Below, one piece after another: positions 9,357 to 19,399 of a DNA stretch of 64,000 bases. How positions within the stretch are numbered: the first letter of the stretch is position 1; each line of letters begins with the position of its first letter. The notes beneath the pieces were generated by a model. It was not told the origin of the DNA. It saw only the letters and a list, made by a program, of their open reading frames with translations, and ran no database searches. The position numbers and the translations under genes were made by a program. This stretch comes from an uncultured Flavobacteriales bacterium (lineage in GTDB: Bacteria; Bacteroidota; Bacteroidia; Flavobacteriales_D; Crocinitomicaceae). Location: positions 1 through 64,000 of the forward strand of contig CAJAII010000006.1 in assembly GCA_903939755.1 (NCBI GenBank), in the 5' to 3' direction.

Positions 9357-10496
9357 ATGAAGAATAGAATAATAGGTAGTTTAGTACTCTTAACGGTTTT
9401 AGTTAGCAGTTGCAGTGAAAAGATTGACCTCGTAGGTGACTTTCAGGAAACAGCAGTTGTTTATGGGTTATTGGATCAAGCAGATACCCTGCATTACGTT
9501 AAAATTACGCGTGCATTTATTGGACCTGGAGATGCGATGCAAATTGCACAAATACCAGATTCAAGCTATTTTGATCAAGTAGATGCAACAATAACAGAGG
9601 AATTGAATGGTAGCGTAACAAGAACTTGGCAGTTAAAAGATACCTTGATTCAAGATAAAAATACCAATGGTGTTTTTTATGGCCCGGTTCAAAAAGTATA
9701 CTACTTTAAAACATTAGCAACAGGACTAAATGAAGTACAAGTAATTTCTCCAAATCCAAGTGAAACATCCTTACATAAAGATGCCATCTATAAAATAAAA
9801 GTAATTCTCAATAACGGAGAGTTTGAAGTTAATGGAGAAACTCAATTGGCAAGTGGCTTAACAACCACCGCATCTTCTCAGAATTTTACTTTTAAATTTT
9901 CAGATAATCCCGGTGAATATGTCTCCACATCTGTCGCAGCTTCTAGTACTGGTAATTGCTTTGTGGTGAATACTCAATTAGATATTGAATACAATGAGTA
10001 CATCGGGAACAATAAAACTTTAAAGTCATTCAAGTGGGTCCTTGGTGAAATGGATGTGCAACCTAATTCAAGTAAGACCTATGTTGCGCTTGGAGAAACG
10101 TTCTATAACCTAATGAAAACGAATGTAGTTGTTGATCCCCAAATAACAAGAAGGACTTTCAACGGAATTCGCATTACTTTGGTGGGAGGAGCGGAAGAAC
10201 TCTATAATTACATGGTCGTTAATAAACCAAGTAGCACCCTTGCCCAAACTAAACCTACGTATACAAATCTATCGGTTACTAACGGTAAAAGAGTAATTGG
10301 TATATTCTCTTCCCGACAAACAATAACTAGCTATAAACCATTCTTTGTAGGTGCTGGCCAAGCTTATTTGCGTGCTATTGACAAAAAAAGCACCAAAGAG
10401 CTGTGTACTGGACCAATAACTGGATTACTATTGTTTTGCTCTGATCACCCGGGCGACAATGTGTTAAATCTAGAAGAGCCATACGCTTGTCCGTAA
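9357..10496 (+). CDS. DUF4249-like lipoprotein
   Basis: A 379-residue protein with a lipoprotein signal (lipobox VSSC, Cys19). EKIDLVGDFQETAVVYGLLDQADTLHYVKITRAF right after the lipid anchor is the typical opening of DUF4249 outer-envelope proteins of Bacteroidota, whose function is unknown. The body is beta-rich, with cysteines near the C terminus. It lies nine bases after the FKBP gene and 42 bases before priA. I infer an outer-membrane-anchored accessory protein. No enzymatic motif is seen. Confidence 0.7.
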   Translation: MKNRIIGSLVLLTVLVSSCSEKIDLVGDFQETAVVYGLLDQADTLHYVKITRAFIGPGDAMQIAQIPDSSYFDQVDATITEELNGSVTRTWQLKDTLIQDKNTNGVFYGPVQKVYYFKTLATGLNEVQVISPNPSETSLHKDAIYKIKVILNNGEFEVNGETQLASGLTTTASSQNFTFKFSDNPGEYVSTSVAASSTGNCFVVNTQLDIEYNEYIGNNKTLKSFKWVLGEMDVQPNSSKTYVALGETFYNLMKTNVVVDPQITRRTFNGIRITLVGGAEELYNYMVVNKPSSTLAQTKPTYTNLSVTNGKRVIGIFSSRQTITSYKPFFVGAGQAYLRAIDKKSTKELCTGPITGLLLFCSDHPGDNVLNLEEPYACP

Positions 10497-10538
10497 ACCT
10501 GGACAGCTTTAATTGGATTTTTAGGTAATATCATCATC

Positions 10539-13022
10539 ATGACACAACGTACCACTTATTTTGTTGACGTAGTGCTTCCCGTGCCAATAGCGCAGGCATT
10601 TACTTACCGCGTTCCAATTGAATTAAATGAACAAATTTGTTTTGGTATTCGAGTAATCGTTCCCTTTGGAAAAAATAAAAGATTAACAGGAATCATAACT
10701 AAAATACATGAAATTGCACCTGTTAATTACCAAGCAAAATACGTGGAGATACTCCTCGATGAAACACCTATTATCACCGAAAAGCAATTCACTTTATGGA
10801 GTTGGATTTCACAATACTATCTCGCACCCATTGGAGATGTAATGAATGCCGCACTGCCTTCTAATTTCAAATTAGCAAGTGAAACGAAAGTGGTTATCCA
10901 CCCGGACTATGATCCAAACCTCGATGGCTTATCCGAAAAAGAAGTATTACTGGTTAACATCGTCGAAGAAAGAGAATCAATTGATTTAAAAGAATTAGCT
11001 GACATCGTAGAGATTAAATATATTCAGCCTATCATTAAACGCCTAATTGAAAGAAGAATTATTGCCACGCAAGAAGAAATTAATCAGCGCTATACACCGA
11101 AAACAATTTCATGCGTACAATTGGAGGAACGTTTTTCTAACAATGTTGAATTGGATGCCTTATTTCAAAATTTAGAGAATAAAGCAGGTGGTAAAAAACA
11201 ATTGAATGCACTATTAGAATTAATCAAATGCGCAATGGAACTTGGTGGAATAAGCAAAGCCGTTCCAAAAGGCCAATTACTTAAAAAGGAAGTATCAGCT
11301 TCTGCGTTGAGTACACTAGAAAAAAACGGCATTTTAATAAGTAGTAAAGTTCAAATAGATCGCCTTATTCCAAATGAGAAAGATCAATTCGGATTTAAGG
11401 AATTATCGGAACCACAAGCAATCGCATTAAAGGAAATTGAAGAATCCTTCGAACAAAAAGCAGTAACGCTTTTACATGGCATAACAGGATCAGGAAAAAC
11501 CGAAATCTACGTTCAGCTCATCCAATCCTACCTAGATATGGGCAAACAAGTACTCTATTTATTACCCGAGATTGCTTTAACAACCCAATTAATCCAACGC
11601 TTATCCATCTATTTCGGCAAGCAAATTGGTGTTTATCATTCAAAATTCAATCAAAATGAACGGGTAGAAATATGGAATAAAGTATTGTCAAATAATAACG
11701 AAGAATTTCGACTGATAATCGGAGCGAGATCTGCCGTCTTTTTGCCTTATCAAAACTTAGGATTAATCATCGTAGATGAAGAACATGAAACATCGTTCAA
11801 ACAACATGATCCTTCACCTCGATATAACGCAAGAGATACAGCACTAATCCTTGCGCATAGTCACAAAGCGAAAACGTTACTAGGTTCTGCTACACCCAGT
11901 TTTGAATCGTATTTCAATGCCAAAAAAGGAAAATATGCCTTAGTAGAACTAATGGAACGCTATAAAGGTGTTGAACTTCCTGAAGTGTTTTGTGCCGATT
12001 TGAAAAGCGAACGGAAATTAAAAACGATGCACTCGAATTTTTCCTCTATGCTACTGGAGGAAATAGAAAATACACTTAAAAAAAATGAACAGGTAATTCT
12101 TTTTCAAAATCGCAGAGGCTACACCCCACGTTGGTCTTGCGAGGTTTGTACTTGGTCGCCAAAATGTACCAATTGCGATGTTACCTTAACCTACCACAAA
12201 TTTGGAAATAACCTAAAATGCCATTATTGCAGTTATGTTACTGCACCAATGGGATCATGCCATGCCTGTGGGAGTAATCGCTTAAAAATGGTAGGATTTG
12301 GAACTGAAAAAATTGAAGATGACTTAGCCATTCACTTTCCAACTGCTCGCATAAAAAGAATGGATTTAGATACGACACGCTCCAAAAATGCGTATTCTGA
12401 AATTATTAGCGACTTTGAAAACAGAAAGATAGACGTGCTGATTGGGACGCAAATGTTATCAAAAGGATTAGATTTTGACAATGTAACATTAGTCGGAATA
12501 ATGGATGCTGATATGCTCTTAAATCGTCCGGACTTCAGAGCATTTGAGAGATCTTTTCAATTAATGACGCAAGTAGCAGGAAGAGCAGGACGAAAAGAAA
12601 AAAAAGGGAAAGTTATTATTCAAACAGGACAAATAGATCATTGGGTAATAAAAAAGGTGATCAAGCATGATTTTATCGAATTCTATAACAACGAAATAAT
12701 TGAACGGGAAAACTTTTATTACCCTCCTTTTTATAAAATGATTGTTCTTACCGTAAAGCATAAAGAAGAACAGGTATTAATTGAGGCAGCAAATGAACTA
12801 GCCAATGCGTTGAAAAATGTTTTTAAAGAAAGGGTTTTGGGCCCCGAATTCCCGATAATTAAAAAGATTCAAAATTTATTTTTAAAAGAAATAAAAATAA
12901 AGTACGAGAAAAGCCTATCAGATATAAAAATAAAAGAGCGCATACAAGCGCTCTTAAATGAATTTTATGCCAAACCACAAAACAAAAGCGTTCGTGTGGT
13001 CATAGATGTAGATCCGAATTAA
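10539..13022 (+). CDS. priA: Primosomal replication restart helicase PriA
   Basis: A protein of 827 residues that reloads the replisome at stalled forks. The N-terminal about 105 residues are the 3'-end-binding domain ([19 protein letters not shown]). A winged-helix-like region follows. The DEAD-like helicase has Walker [13 protein letters not shown] at about residue 316 and DEEH at about 412. Eight cysteines between about residues 533 and 580 ([13 protein letters not shown] and later CHYC, CHACG) bind two zinc ions. Helicase lobe 2 contains QVAGRAGR. Length and domain order are normal. The 3' end overlaps the convergent rpoD gene by four bases. Confidence 0.97.
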   Translation: MTQRTTYFVDVVLPVPIAQAFTYRVPIELNEQICFGIRVIVPFGKNKRLTGIITKIHEIAPVNYQAKYVEILLDETPIITEKQFTLWSWISQYYLAPIGDVMNAALPSNFKLASETKVVIHPDYDPNLDGLSEKEVLLVNIVEERESIDLKELADIVEIKYIQPIIKRLIERRIIATQEEINQRYTPKTISCVQLEERFSNNVELDALFQNLENKAGGKKQLNALLELIKCAMELGGISKAVPKGQLLKKEVSASALSTLEKNGILISSKVQIDRLIPNEKDQFGFKELSEPQAIALKEIEESFEQKAVTLLHGITGSGKTEIYVQLIQSYLDMGKQVLYLLPEIALTTQLIQRLSIYFGKQIGVYHSKFNQNERVEIWNKVLSNNNEEFRLIIGARSAVFLPYQNLGLIIVDEEHETSFKQHDPSPRYNARDTALILAHSHKAKTLLGSATPSFESYFNAKKGKYALVELMERYKGVELPEVFCADLKSERKLKTMHSNFSSMLLEEIENTLKKNEQVILFQNRRGYTPRWSCEVCTWSPKCTNCDVTLTYHKFGNNLKCHYCSYVTAPMGSCHACGSNRLKMVGFGTEKIEDDLAIHFPTARIKRMDLDTTRSKNAYSEIISDFENRKIDVLIGTQMLSKGLDFDNVTLVGIMDADMLLNRPDFRAFERSFQLMTQVAGRAGRKEKKGKVIIQTGQIDHWVIKKVIKHDFIEFYNNEIIERENFYYPPFYKMIVLTVKHKEEQVLIEAANELANALKNVFKERVLGPEFPIIKKIQNLFLKEIKIKYEKSLSDIKIKERIQALLNEFYAKPQNKSVRVVIDVDPN

Positions 13023-13888
13023 CCTAAATACTCCTGAAGAACTCTGTTCTTGGAAGTATGCTTCAATCGACGAATTGCTTTTTCTTTAATTTGACGGACC
13101 CGTTCTCTCGTTAATTCAAAACGATCTCCAATTTCTTCCAGCGACAATGGCGCTTTACCCTCAAGACCAAAGAACATCGAAATAACCTCACTCTCACGTG
13201 CCGTTAAAGTAGTTAATGAACGTCTGATATCGCTTCTTAAAGACTCTAATACTAAATTGCTTTCTGGACTCGGTAAAGAATCGCCCATCAAAACATCATA
13301 CATTGTTGAAGATGATTCATCACTTTCGACCAATGGAGCATCCATAGAAATATGTCTACCGTTTTGAGCTAATGATTGTTTTATTTCTTCTGTACTGCAA
13401 CTTAAGAATTCTGCTAATTCTTCCGCTGAAGGCGGACGTTCAAATTTTTGCTCTAATTCAGAAAATGCACGATTTATTTTATTGATGTTACCTATCTTAT
13501 TCAAAGGCAAGCGTACAATCCTTGCTTGTTCAGCTAAGGCCTGTAAAATTGACTGTCGAATCCACCAAACAGCGTATGAGATAAATTTAAATCCACGTGT
13601 TTCGTCAAATCGTTCTGCTGCTTTAATTAATCCTAAATTTCCTTCATTGATTAAATCAGGTAAGGCTAATCCTTGATTTTGATATTGTTTAGATACGGAG
13701 ACTACAAACCTTAAATTAGCTTTTGTTAATCTCTCTAATGCTAATCTATCTCCAGCCCGTATTTTTCGAGCTAATTCTACTTCTTCATCCGCTGTAATTA
13801 AATCGACACGGCCTATCTCTTGTAAATACTTGTCTAGAGAAGCTGTTTCTCTATTCGTAACCTGTTTCGCGATTTTTAGTTGCCTCAT
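13019..13888 (-). CDS. rpoD: Primary RNA polymerase sigma factor
   Basis: A 289-residue sigma-70 family protein lacking the long region 1.1 and non-conserved domain, the size typical of the Bacteroidota primary sigma factor. Region 1.2 includes [10 protein letters not shown]. Region 2 includes [18 protein letters not shown] and [15 protein letters not shown]. Region 3 is near residues 125-205, and region 4.2 ends with [30 protein letters not shown]. This class reads TTTG-N19-21-TAnnTTTG promoters, which fits boxes seen elsewhere in this window. It is convergent with priA (4-bp overlap). trpS lies upstream on the same strand, 147 bp away. Confidence 0.95.
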   Translation of the reverse strand: MRQLKIAKQVTNRETASLDKYLQEIGRVDLITADEEVELARKIRAGDRLALERLTKANLRFVVSVSKQYQNQGLALPDLINEGNLGLIKAAERFDETRGFKFISYAVWWIRQSILQALAEQARIVRLPLNKIGNINKINRAFSELEQKFERPPSAEELAEFLSCSTEEIKQSLAQNGRHISMDAPLVESDESSSTMYDVLMGDSLPSPESNLVLESLRSDIRRSLTTLTARESEVISMFFGLEGKAPLSLEEIGDRFELTRERVRQIKEKAIRRLKHTSKNRVLQEYLG

Positions 13889-13992
13889 AATTTGATATAT
13901 TATTTTAAAGTGAATACCTTAACGAAAGAAATTCAATAAGGTTAGAATAATAATGAAAAAACCTAAAAAAGATTACACTAAAATGAAAATTA

Positions 13993-14017
13993 GTCCTAAT
14001 AATAAGATAATTAGGCT
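13993..14017 (-). terminator. Weak hairpin between trpS and rpoD
   Basis: On the minus strand AGCCTAAT and ATTAGGACT can pair with one bulge across a 9-base loop, followed by the T-rich AATTTTCATTTT. It lies just after the trpS stop. The stem is short and AT-rich. Confidence 0.3.
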
Positions 14018-14035
14018 CTATCTGATGAATATCAA

Positions 14036-15004
14036 TTAATATCCTAGCTTCGAACGAACACGCGATAATACTTCAGTGGCGGTCAAACGTGCCCTTTCTG
14101 CCCCTTTAGACAATATAAGATTTAGTTCTTCTTCATGCGTCATATAATACGAATACTTTTCACGCTCTGATTGGAACCGTGTCAGAATCGTTTCAAATAA
14201 TGCTTGTTTGGCGTGCCCATAACCATAGCCGCCAGCCAAATAATTTGATCGCATAGTGGCTACTTCATCCGTGGAGGCTACCAAGGTATATAAAGAAAAA
14301 ATAGTACAGGTTGACGGGTCTTTTGGCGATTCAAGCGGCGTACTATCTGAAGAGATGGACATAATCTGTTTACGCAATTCTTTTTCAGAAGCGAATATAT
14401 CAATATAATTATTTCGAGACTTACTCATTTTTTGTCCATCCGTTCCAGGAATGAGCATGGTATCCTCACTAACTCGTTCAGAAGGAATAATAAATGTTTC
14501 TCCCATCTTTAAATTAAAACGCATGGCAACATCTCTTGTCATCTCTAAATGCTGCAACTGGTCTTTTCCTACAGGAACTATGTTTGCATCATACAACAAT
14601 ATATCTGCTGCCATCAACATAGGATAGGTAAACAAACCTCCATTTACATCTTCTAAACGATCTGATTTATCCTTAAAACTATGAGCCAATGTAAGCCGTT
14701 GATAAGGAAAAAATGCTAACAAATACCACATTAATTCTGCTACTTCAGGAACATCACTTTGGCGATAAAAAGTAGCTTTAGTTGGATCTAGTCCACATGC
14801 TAACCAAGTTGCTGCGGTAGACATTGTATTTGTTTTTAATTCTTCTTCATTTTTTATTTGTGTAAGGGAATGAAGATTGGCTATAAAAAAAAAGGCGTCG
14901 TTATTTGGTTCATTGGATAAGGCGATCGCAGGCAATATAGCTCCGAGTATGTTCCCTAAATGGGGCGTTCCTGTACTTTGTATTCCAGTTAATATTCTTG
15001 ACAT
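14036..15004 (-). CDS. trpS: Tryptophan-tRNA ligase
   Basis: The enzyme (322 residues) charges tRNA-Trp with tryptophan at the expense of ATP in the cytoplasm. The class I signature TPHLGN (residues 13-18) stands for HIGH, and KMSKS is at residues 192-196. MSRILTGIQSTGTPHLGN is the typical N terminus, and the length is normal for bacterial TrpS. It is transcribed toward rpoD and divergently from plsC. A TATTTTTG box at 15021-15028 (minus strand) could be its -7 element. Confidence 0.97.
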   Translation of the reverse strand: MSRILTGIQSTGTPHLGNILGAILPAIALSNEPNNDAFFFIANLHSLTQIKNEEELKTNTMSTAATWLACGLDPTKATFYRQSDVPEVAELMWYLLAFFPYQRLTLAHSFKDKSDRLEDVNGGLFTYPMLMAADILLYDANIVPVGKDQLQHLEMTRDVAMRFNLKMGETFIIPSERVSEDTMLIPGTDGQKMSKSRNNYIDIFASEKELRKQIMSISSDSTPLESPKDPSTCTIFSLYTLVASTDEVATMRSNYLAGGYGYGHAKQALFETILTRFQSEREKYSYYMTHEEELNLILSKGAERARLTATEVLSRVRSKLGY

Positions 15005-15086
15005 CTTCGGCTATTTTTAACAAAAATAATTAAAAGCAATTAAAGGGAGCAGGTTAATTTATCTTGTTATTTGACTAAATTTGAAA

Positions 15087-15845
15087 ATGAAATATTTAAA
15101 AGGATCTTTATCTATCTTATGGAAAGTATATATTGCAATAATATTCAGCTTTTTTGCTATCCTTTTTTATCCTTTTTTGTTCGTATTGTTATTAAATACG
15201 AAATGGAAAAAAACTAGTTTTAAGTTTTTTATTTTATGGAGTTGGTGCATAAGAATATGTTGTTTCTATCCTGTAAAAAAGATTATTCATTCCCCTATTC
15301 CAATTGGGCCCTATGTTATCATATCTAATCATGTTTCCTATTTGGATATATTTCTTATGTATTCCATACTTCCAAAATCACCCTTCGTGTTTTTGGGAAA
15401 AAGTGAAATTCTTTCGTATCCGATTTTAAGAACCTACTTTAAAAATCTAAATATTCCCGTATATAGAAACGATAAAAAGAAAGCAGGGAGAGCGTATTCG
15501 GAAGCATTGAAGTCCGTTAATAATGGCTGGTCCTTGGTGATTTTTCCAGAAGGAACAATTCCGGATGATGATGCACCCAAGATGTTACCGTTTAAACAAG
15601 GTGCTTTTAAACTAGCAAAAGCGATGAACATTTCCATTTTACCCATAACCTTTGAAAATAATCATAAATTATTTTCGGACCCAACCAATATTTGGGGGCC
15701 TGCAAGACCGGGTATTTCTATCGTACATATTCATGAAGTTATCACCGTAGAGGCCATTCAAAAAATGGACTTGAGTGAACTAAGTGACCACTGTTTTGAA
15801 ATTATTTCAAAACCTATCATGGAAAAGCATCCAGAACTTTACTAA
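15087..15845 (+). CDS. plsC: 1-acyl-sn-glycerol-3-phosphate acyltransferase
   Basis: The protein (252 residues) adds the second acyl chain to make phosphatidic acid at the inner membrane. I take the ATG at 15087; an in-frame TTG two codons earlier is less likely. An N-terminal membrane helix (about residues 10-40) precedes the acyltransferase core, with NHVSYLD (H82, D87) and FPEGT at residues 153-157. It is divergent from trpS and nine bases upstream of gatC, so the two may be cotranscribed. CdsA and Psd at 45.9-47.4 kb use the product downstream. Confidence 0.92.
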   Translation: MKYLKGSLSILWKVYIAIIFSFFAILFYPFLFVLLLNTKWKKTSFKFFILWSWCIRICCFYPVKKIIHSPIPIGPYVIISNHVSYLDIFLMYSILPKSPFVFLGKSEILSYPILRTYFKNLNIPVYRNDKKKAGRAYSEALKSVNNGWSLVIFPEGTIPDDDAPKMLPFKQGAFKLAKAMNISILPITFENNHKLFSDPTNIWGPARPGISIVHIHEVITVEAIQKMDLSELSDHCFEIISKPIMEKHPELY

Positions 15846-15854
15846 TTTTGTACT

Positions 15855-16145
15855 ATGAAAATCAACGACGAATTAATTGACCATCTTTCCTTTCTCGCAA
15901 AGCTCAAATTCGAAGGATCTGAAAAAGAAGCTATCAAAGCGGATATGATAAAAATAACAGGTTTTATGCATAAATTGAGTGAAGTAGAAACAGATAATGT
16001 GGAGCCATTAATTTTTATGACGGAAGAATTTGGGAGTTTACGTGATGACGTGGCTCAAAATACGATTTCACAGACTCAAGCATTAAAAAATGCGCCAAAG
16101 AAAGACAGTGATTATTTCAGAATTCCAAAAGTTCTGGATAAGTAA
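15855..16145 (+). CDS. gatC: Asp-tRNA(Asn)/Glu-tRNA(Gln) amidotransferase subunit C
   Basis: A 96-residue protein matching the GatC size and pattern: the IDHLSFLAKLKF opening, a central VETDNVEPLIFM segment, and a C-terminal tail with LRDDV and DSDYFRIPKVL. GatC stabilises the GatA-GatB amidotransferase that converts misacylated Glu-tRNA(Gln) or Asp-tRNA(Asn). gatA and gatB are not in this window. It ends one base from the convergent zinc-ribbon gene. Confidence 0.93.
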   Translation: MKINDELIDHLSFLAKLKFEGSEKEAIKADMIKITGFMHKLSEVETDNVEPLIFMTEEFGSLRDDVAQNTISQTQALKNAPKKDSDYFRIPKVLDK

Positions 16146-16146
16146 C

Positions 16147-16509
16147 TTATCGAACATAATCTTGTTTTTGAACAAGCATGTATTGATCATTGTCCAATTT
16201 TATGTAGCCGTATTCATAGCAAAAATAATAATTATACCCTTTTTGGGTTTTATACAAATTAGTGAAGTAGTGAAAATTAAAACCTTCTTCCGCTAAACTC
16301 ATACCATCCAATGTCTTTTTTCCATTTGGATTTAACTTGTATAAAATCCTACGGTTTTTGCGCAGAATTCTATTTACGCGTCTAACGATCGAGTTAGCAT
16401 CTTCATTTAAGCGATTATTAAACGAATTTCTGCAATAATCACCGCAGAACTTTTGGTCTCTCCGACCAGAAAGTTTAGTGTCACATTCTAAACAATTTCG
16501 AATTTCCAT
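16147..16509 (-). CDS. Small zinc-ribbon protein, function unknown
   Basis: A basic protein of 120 residues. An N-terminal CLECDTKLSGRRDQKFCGDYC segment holds two cysteine pairs (CxxC and CxxxC, about residues 6-26) as in a small zinc ribbon. A strongly basic helical part follows (VRRVNRILRKNRRILYKL, about residues 42-59), then an aromatic-rich C terminus. This suggests nucleic-acid binding, but I see no homology-based function. It is the last minus-strand gene after rnz, 133 bp downstream of it, and is convergent with gatC. Confidence 0.75.
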   Translation of the reverse strand: MEIRNCLECDTKLSGRRDQKFCGDYCRNSFNNRLNEDANSIVRRVNRILRKNRRILYKLNPNGKKTLDGMSLAEEGFNFHYFTNLYKTQKGYNYYFCYEYGYIKLDNDQYMLVQKQDYVR

Positions 16510-16642
16510 ATGAATTTTGTGAGGCGTTATTTTTTTACGTGAGTCAAGCTCAAGTAAAGCCGTTACAAAACGTAAAAAATCTCTTGAAATTCTATAGTCA
16601 AGAAAAATAGTTGAAACAATGCAGAAATGAAAGGGGGCAAGC

Positions 16643-17563
16643 TTATTTAAGCGTTATTTTCATCCCATCTTCAACTATAATTGAAGCAGGAAATACAGTT
16701 GAGGCTTCTAATAAATGATCATCACAATTGGGGTATCTAGTCGAGAAATGACCAAGGTATAATTTTTCAACCCCAACTTTAGCTGCTACTTTAGCTGCTT
16801 GTTCGGCAGTAGAATGATACGTTTTTTTCGCCCGAGCTTTGTCTTTATTAGTAAAAGTTGCCTCATGATACAATACGGAAGCGCCTTCTATGAATGAATA
16901 AATTTCATCAAAAGGTGCCGTGTCGGAACAATAAGCATATTTAACCGAAGGAGGTACTTCCGTAGTAAAATCAGTATACTTTAATGTAGTACCATCTAAT
17001 AATTCGACATTATTTCCTAGTTTCAGCAAGCGAAAATATTCCTTTTTTATTCCAGCATTCTTTAAAGCAATAACATTCAATTTTAACTCCCTATTTGTTT
17101 CCTCAATCAAAAAACCAAATGTTTGAATTCGATGCTTCAGGGGAAAAGCGGATACTCTAATTAATTTATCTTCAAAAATTATTTCTTTTTGATCTGAAAC
17201 CAATGGGACAAATTTCAAATTGAAACTCAAAGGAGAATTCCCTGCAGCGAATTGTAAATTCAAGATTTCCTCTAAAGGTGCTGGTCCATAGATAGTAAGT
17301 CCAATGTTTCTACCTAATAAATTCATGGTGCTAAGCAATCCAATCAAGCCAAAATAATGATCGCCATGCAAATGTGAGATAAAGATATGAGCGATTTTTT
17401 GAAAATGAACCCCAAATTTTCGCATTTGTGATTGAGTTCCCTCGCCACAATCAATTAATAAGTGTCGATTATTACATACAATGTATTGCGCACTTAGTGC
17501 CCGCTTTGAAGTTGGTAATGTGGCCCCACTTCCTAAAAAAACAACTTGAAATGGATTACTCAA
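16643..17563 (-). CDS. rnz: Ribonuclease Z
   Basis: A 306-residue metallo-beta-lactamase-fold RNase that matures the 3' ends of tRNA precursors. The HLHGDH motif (H64, H66, D68, H69) follows ISH, and a GEGTQSQM segment precedes it. Downstream histidines in PLKHRI, the aspartate in YCSDTAPFDE and HEATFTN complete the two-zinc site, and LYLGHFSTRY ends the domain. The full-length RNase Z insertion is present, which separates it from the arylsulfatase-like group. Its start overlaps the STAS gene by eight bases. Confidence 0.95.
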   Translation of the reverse strand: MSNPFQVVFLGSGATLPTSKRALSAQYIVCNNRHLLIDCGEGTQSQMRKFGVHFQKIAHIFISHLHGDHYFGLIGLLSTMNLLGRNIGLTIYGPAPLEEILNLQFAAGNSPLSFNLKFVPLVSDQKEIIFEDKLIRVSAFPLKHRIQTFGFLIEETNRELKLNVIALKNAGIKKEYFRLLKLGNNVELLDGTTLKYTDFTTEVPPSVKYAYCSDTAPFDEIYSFIEGASVLYHEATFTNKDKARAKKTYHSTAEQAAKVAAKVGVEKLYLGHFSTRYPNCDDHLLEASTVFPASIIVEDGMKITLK

Positions 17564-17894
17564 GATGGGATAATGCTTCTTCTTTTGTTGAACAAATAAT
17601 TAATACTTTATCCAATTGGGCAATTTCAATCATTTTTAATACGGATGCTTGCAATCCGAATAAAACAAACCCACCATTGGTATCTTTACAAAGTCTATTC
17701 GCAATTAGAATAGCACTTAAACCAGATGAATCACAATATTTGGTTTTTTCAAGATTTAACACAATTTTGTTATGTCCAGATTTATTTACAATCGTAAAGA
17801 CAGTTTTAAGCTCTGGAGCGTTAGTAGAATCAAGTTTCTCAACATTTGAAACGATCACAACAGATTTACCATGGTATTCACTTGGAAAATTCAT
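17556..17894 (-). CDS. STAS-domain anti-sigma-factor antagonist-like protein
   Basis: A 112-residue single STAS domain. YCDSSGLSAIL near residues 53-63 is the conserved phosphorylation loop, with S57 matching the serine phosphorylated in SpoIIAA-type antagonists. The remaining secondary structure fits the alternating beta-alpha fold. In such partner-switching systems a kinase phosphorylates the STAS protein and frees or traps a regulator, but no kinase or phosphatase is encoded here. It overlaps rnz by eight bases and lies 29 bases after pyrB, so it is probably in the pyrR-pyrB-rnz transcript. Confidence 0.88.
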   Translation of the reverse strand: MNFPSEYHGKSVVIVSNVEKLDSTNAPELKTVFTIVNKSGHNKIVLNLEKTKYCDSSGLSAILIANRLCKDTNGGFVLFGLQASVLKMIEIAQLDKVLIICSTKEEALSHLE

Positions 17895-17923
17895 ATAACT
17901 TGTTTCTCCAAATGTAAAAAAAA

Positions 17924-18853
17924 TCAGCGTTCAATTTTCGATGCAAGCAAATAAATTATCGCCATTCGGATAGCGACACCATTTTCAACTTGGTTCAAAA
18001 TTATACTTTGGTCAGAATCTGCCACCTCACTAGTAATCTCAACCCCTCTGTTTATTGGTCCTGGATGCATAATTAAGATGCGTTTATCTAAAGAATCAAG
18101 TAATTGCTTATTCAATCCGAATAACATCGAATATTCGCGCAATGAAGGGAAATATTTAATTTCTTGTCGTTCTAATTGAATACGAAGCATATTGGCAACA
18201 TCACACCAGTTCAATGCCTCTTTAAGATTATGAGAGATACGAATTCCGAGATCGCCAATATACTTTGGAATTAAAGTAGTTGGTCCACAAACCATTACCT
18301 CAGCGCCTAATTTTTGCAAACAATAGATGTTAGACAAAGCAACACGGGAGTGTAGAATATCTCCAACTATAACCACTTTTTTACCTGCTACATCTCCCAA
18401 AGACTCTCGGATTGAATAAGCATCTAATAAAGCTTGGGTGGGGTGCTCATGGGTTCCATCCCCTGCATTTATAACTTTTGCAGAAATACGTTGAGAAAGA
18501 AAATGTGCTGCACCTGGATTTGGATGACGCATTACGACCATATCAACTTTCATTGATAAAATATTATTGACCGTATCAATTAATGTTTCCCCTTTCTTAA
18601 CAGAACTACTTGAAGCACTGAAATTGATAACATCAGCCGATAATCGTTTCTCAGCTAGTTCGAAAGATAACCTCGTTCTAGTAGAATTTTCAAAAAATAA
18701 ATTGGCAATAGTAATATCACGAAGAGAAGGCACTTTTTTAATTGGTCGATTGATCACCTCTTTAAAACTATCTGCCATTTTAAAGATTAACTGAATATCC
18801 TCGTGAGTTAAATCACGAATACCCGTTAAATGATCGACACTTAAATTATTCAT
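17924..18853 (-). CDS. pyrB: Aspartate carbamoyltransferase catalytic subunit
   Basis: The enzyme (309 residues) joins carbamoyl phosphate and aspartate in pyrimidine synthesis. FFENSTRTRLSFE (STRTR at 57-61) binds carbamoyl phosphate. HPTQALLD and HPGPINRGVEI are the other hallmark motifs. I choose the ATG at 18853, because the upstream in-frame start at 18886 would add 11 non-conserved residues and lie well inside pyrR. With this start it overlaps pyrR by eight bases (ATGAATAA), which suggests translational coupling. No regulatory PyrI subunit is nearby. Confidence 0.96.
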   Translation of the reverse strand: MNNLSVDHLTGIRDLTHEDIQLIFKMADSFKEVINRPIKKVPSLRDITIANLFFENSTRTRLSFELAEKRLSADVINFSASSSSVKKGETLIDTVNNILSMKVDMVVMRHPNPGAAHFLSQRISAKVINAGDGTHEHPTQALLDAYSIRESLGDVAGKKVVIVGDILHSRVALSNIYCLQKLGAEVMVCGPTTLIPKYIGDLGIRISHNLKEALNWCDVANMLRIQLERQEIKYFPSLREYSMLFGLNKQLLDSLDKRILIMHPGPINRGVEITSEVADSDQSIILNQVENGVAIRMAIIYLLASKIER

Positions 18854-19394
18854 TTCCTTCTTTTGTATATAATAACACCTGATCAATCCCCTCTAGATCT
18901 TTCCAATCAACAGAAACACGTTCCATTTTCAACGTATCCACTGTCTTTCCATAATAATCTGCTTGAATTGGTAAATCACGACTAAATCGGCGATCAATAA
19001 GCACCAAAAGCTCGACTTTTGAAGGTCGACCAAAAGTTAATAATGCATCCAATCCAGCGCGTATGGTTCTTCCTGTATATAAAACATCATCAACTAACAC
19101 TACTTTTTTATTCTCAATACTAAAGTCAAGGTTGGTGACACTGGGAATACGTTGCTTTTCTGTTCGTCTAAAATCATCGCGAAAAAAGGTAATATCTAAA
19201 TTACCACATAGAATAGTATGTCCTAAGATGGACTCTAATTCGGACTTCAATCTAGCAACCACTTGAATTCCTCGAGGTTGTAGACCAATAATTACGGAGT
19301 TTGAAAAGTCGTCATGAGATTCTATTAATTCATGACAAAGGCGTTTGATGGTTAATTCGATTTGTTGTGCATTTAAAATGACCTGCTTCTCCAT
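18846..19394 (-). CDS. pyrR: PyrR, pyrimidine regulator / uracil phosphoribosyltransferase
   Basis: A 182-residue PRTase-fold protein. The PRPP loop VVLVDDVLYTGRTIRAG lies at about residues 98-114. NLDITFFRDDF and VIIGLQPRGIQVV are typical PyrR segments. PyrR binds UMP/UTP, in Firmicutes controls transcription attenuation of pyr mRNA, and has uracil phosphoribosyltransferase activity. I choose the ATG at 19394 over the longer frame from 19448, because a strong promoter ends only five bases upstream. No leader RNA is then available before pyrR-pyrB, so classic attenuation at this operon looks impossible. Confidence 0.92.
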   Translation of the reverse strand: MEKQVILNAQQIELTIKRLCHELIESHDDFSNSVIIGLQPRGIQVVARLKSELESILGHTILCGNLDITFFRDDFRRTEKQRIPSVTNLDFSIENKKVVLVDDVLYTGRTIRAGLDALLTFGRPSKVELLVLIDRRFSRDLPIQADYYGKTVDTLKMERVSVDWKDLEGIDQVLLYTKEGNE

Positions 19395-19399
19395 CGTCA

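Noticed and set aside
17428-17898. A 156-residue frame antisense to rnz and the STAS gene.
   Set aside because: Both opposite genes have strong family motifs; this is a shadow frame.
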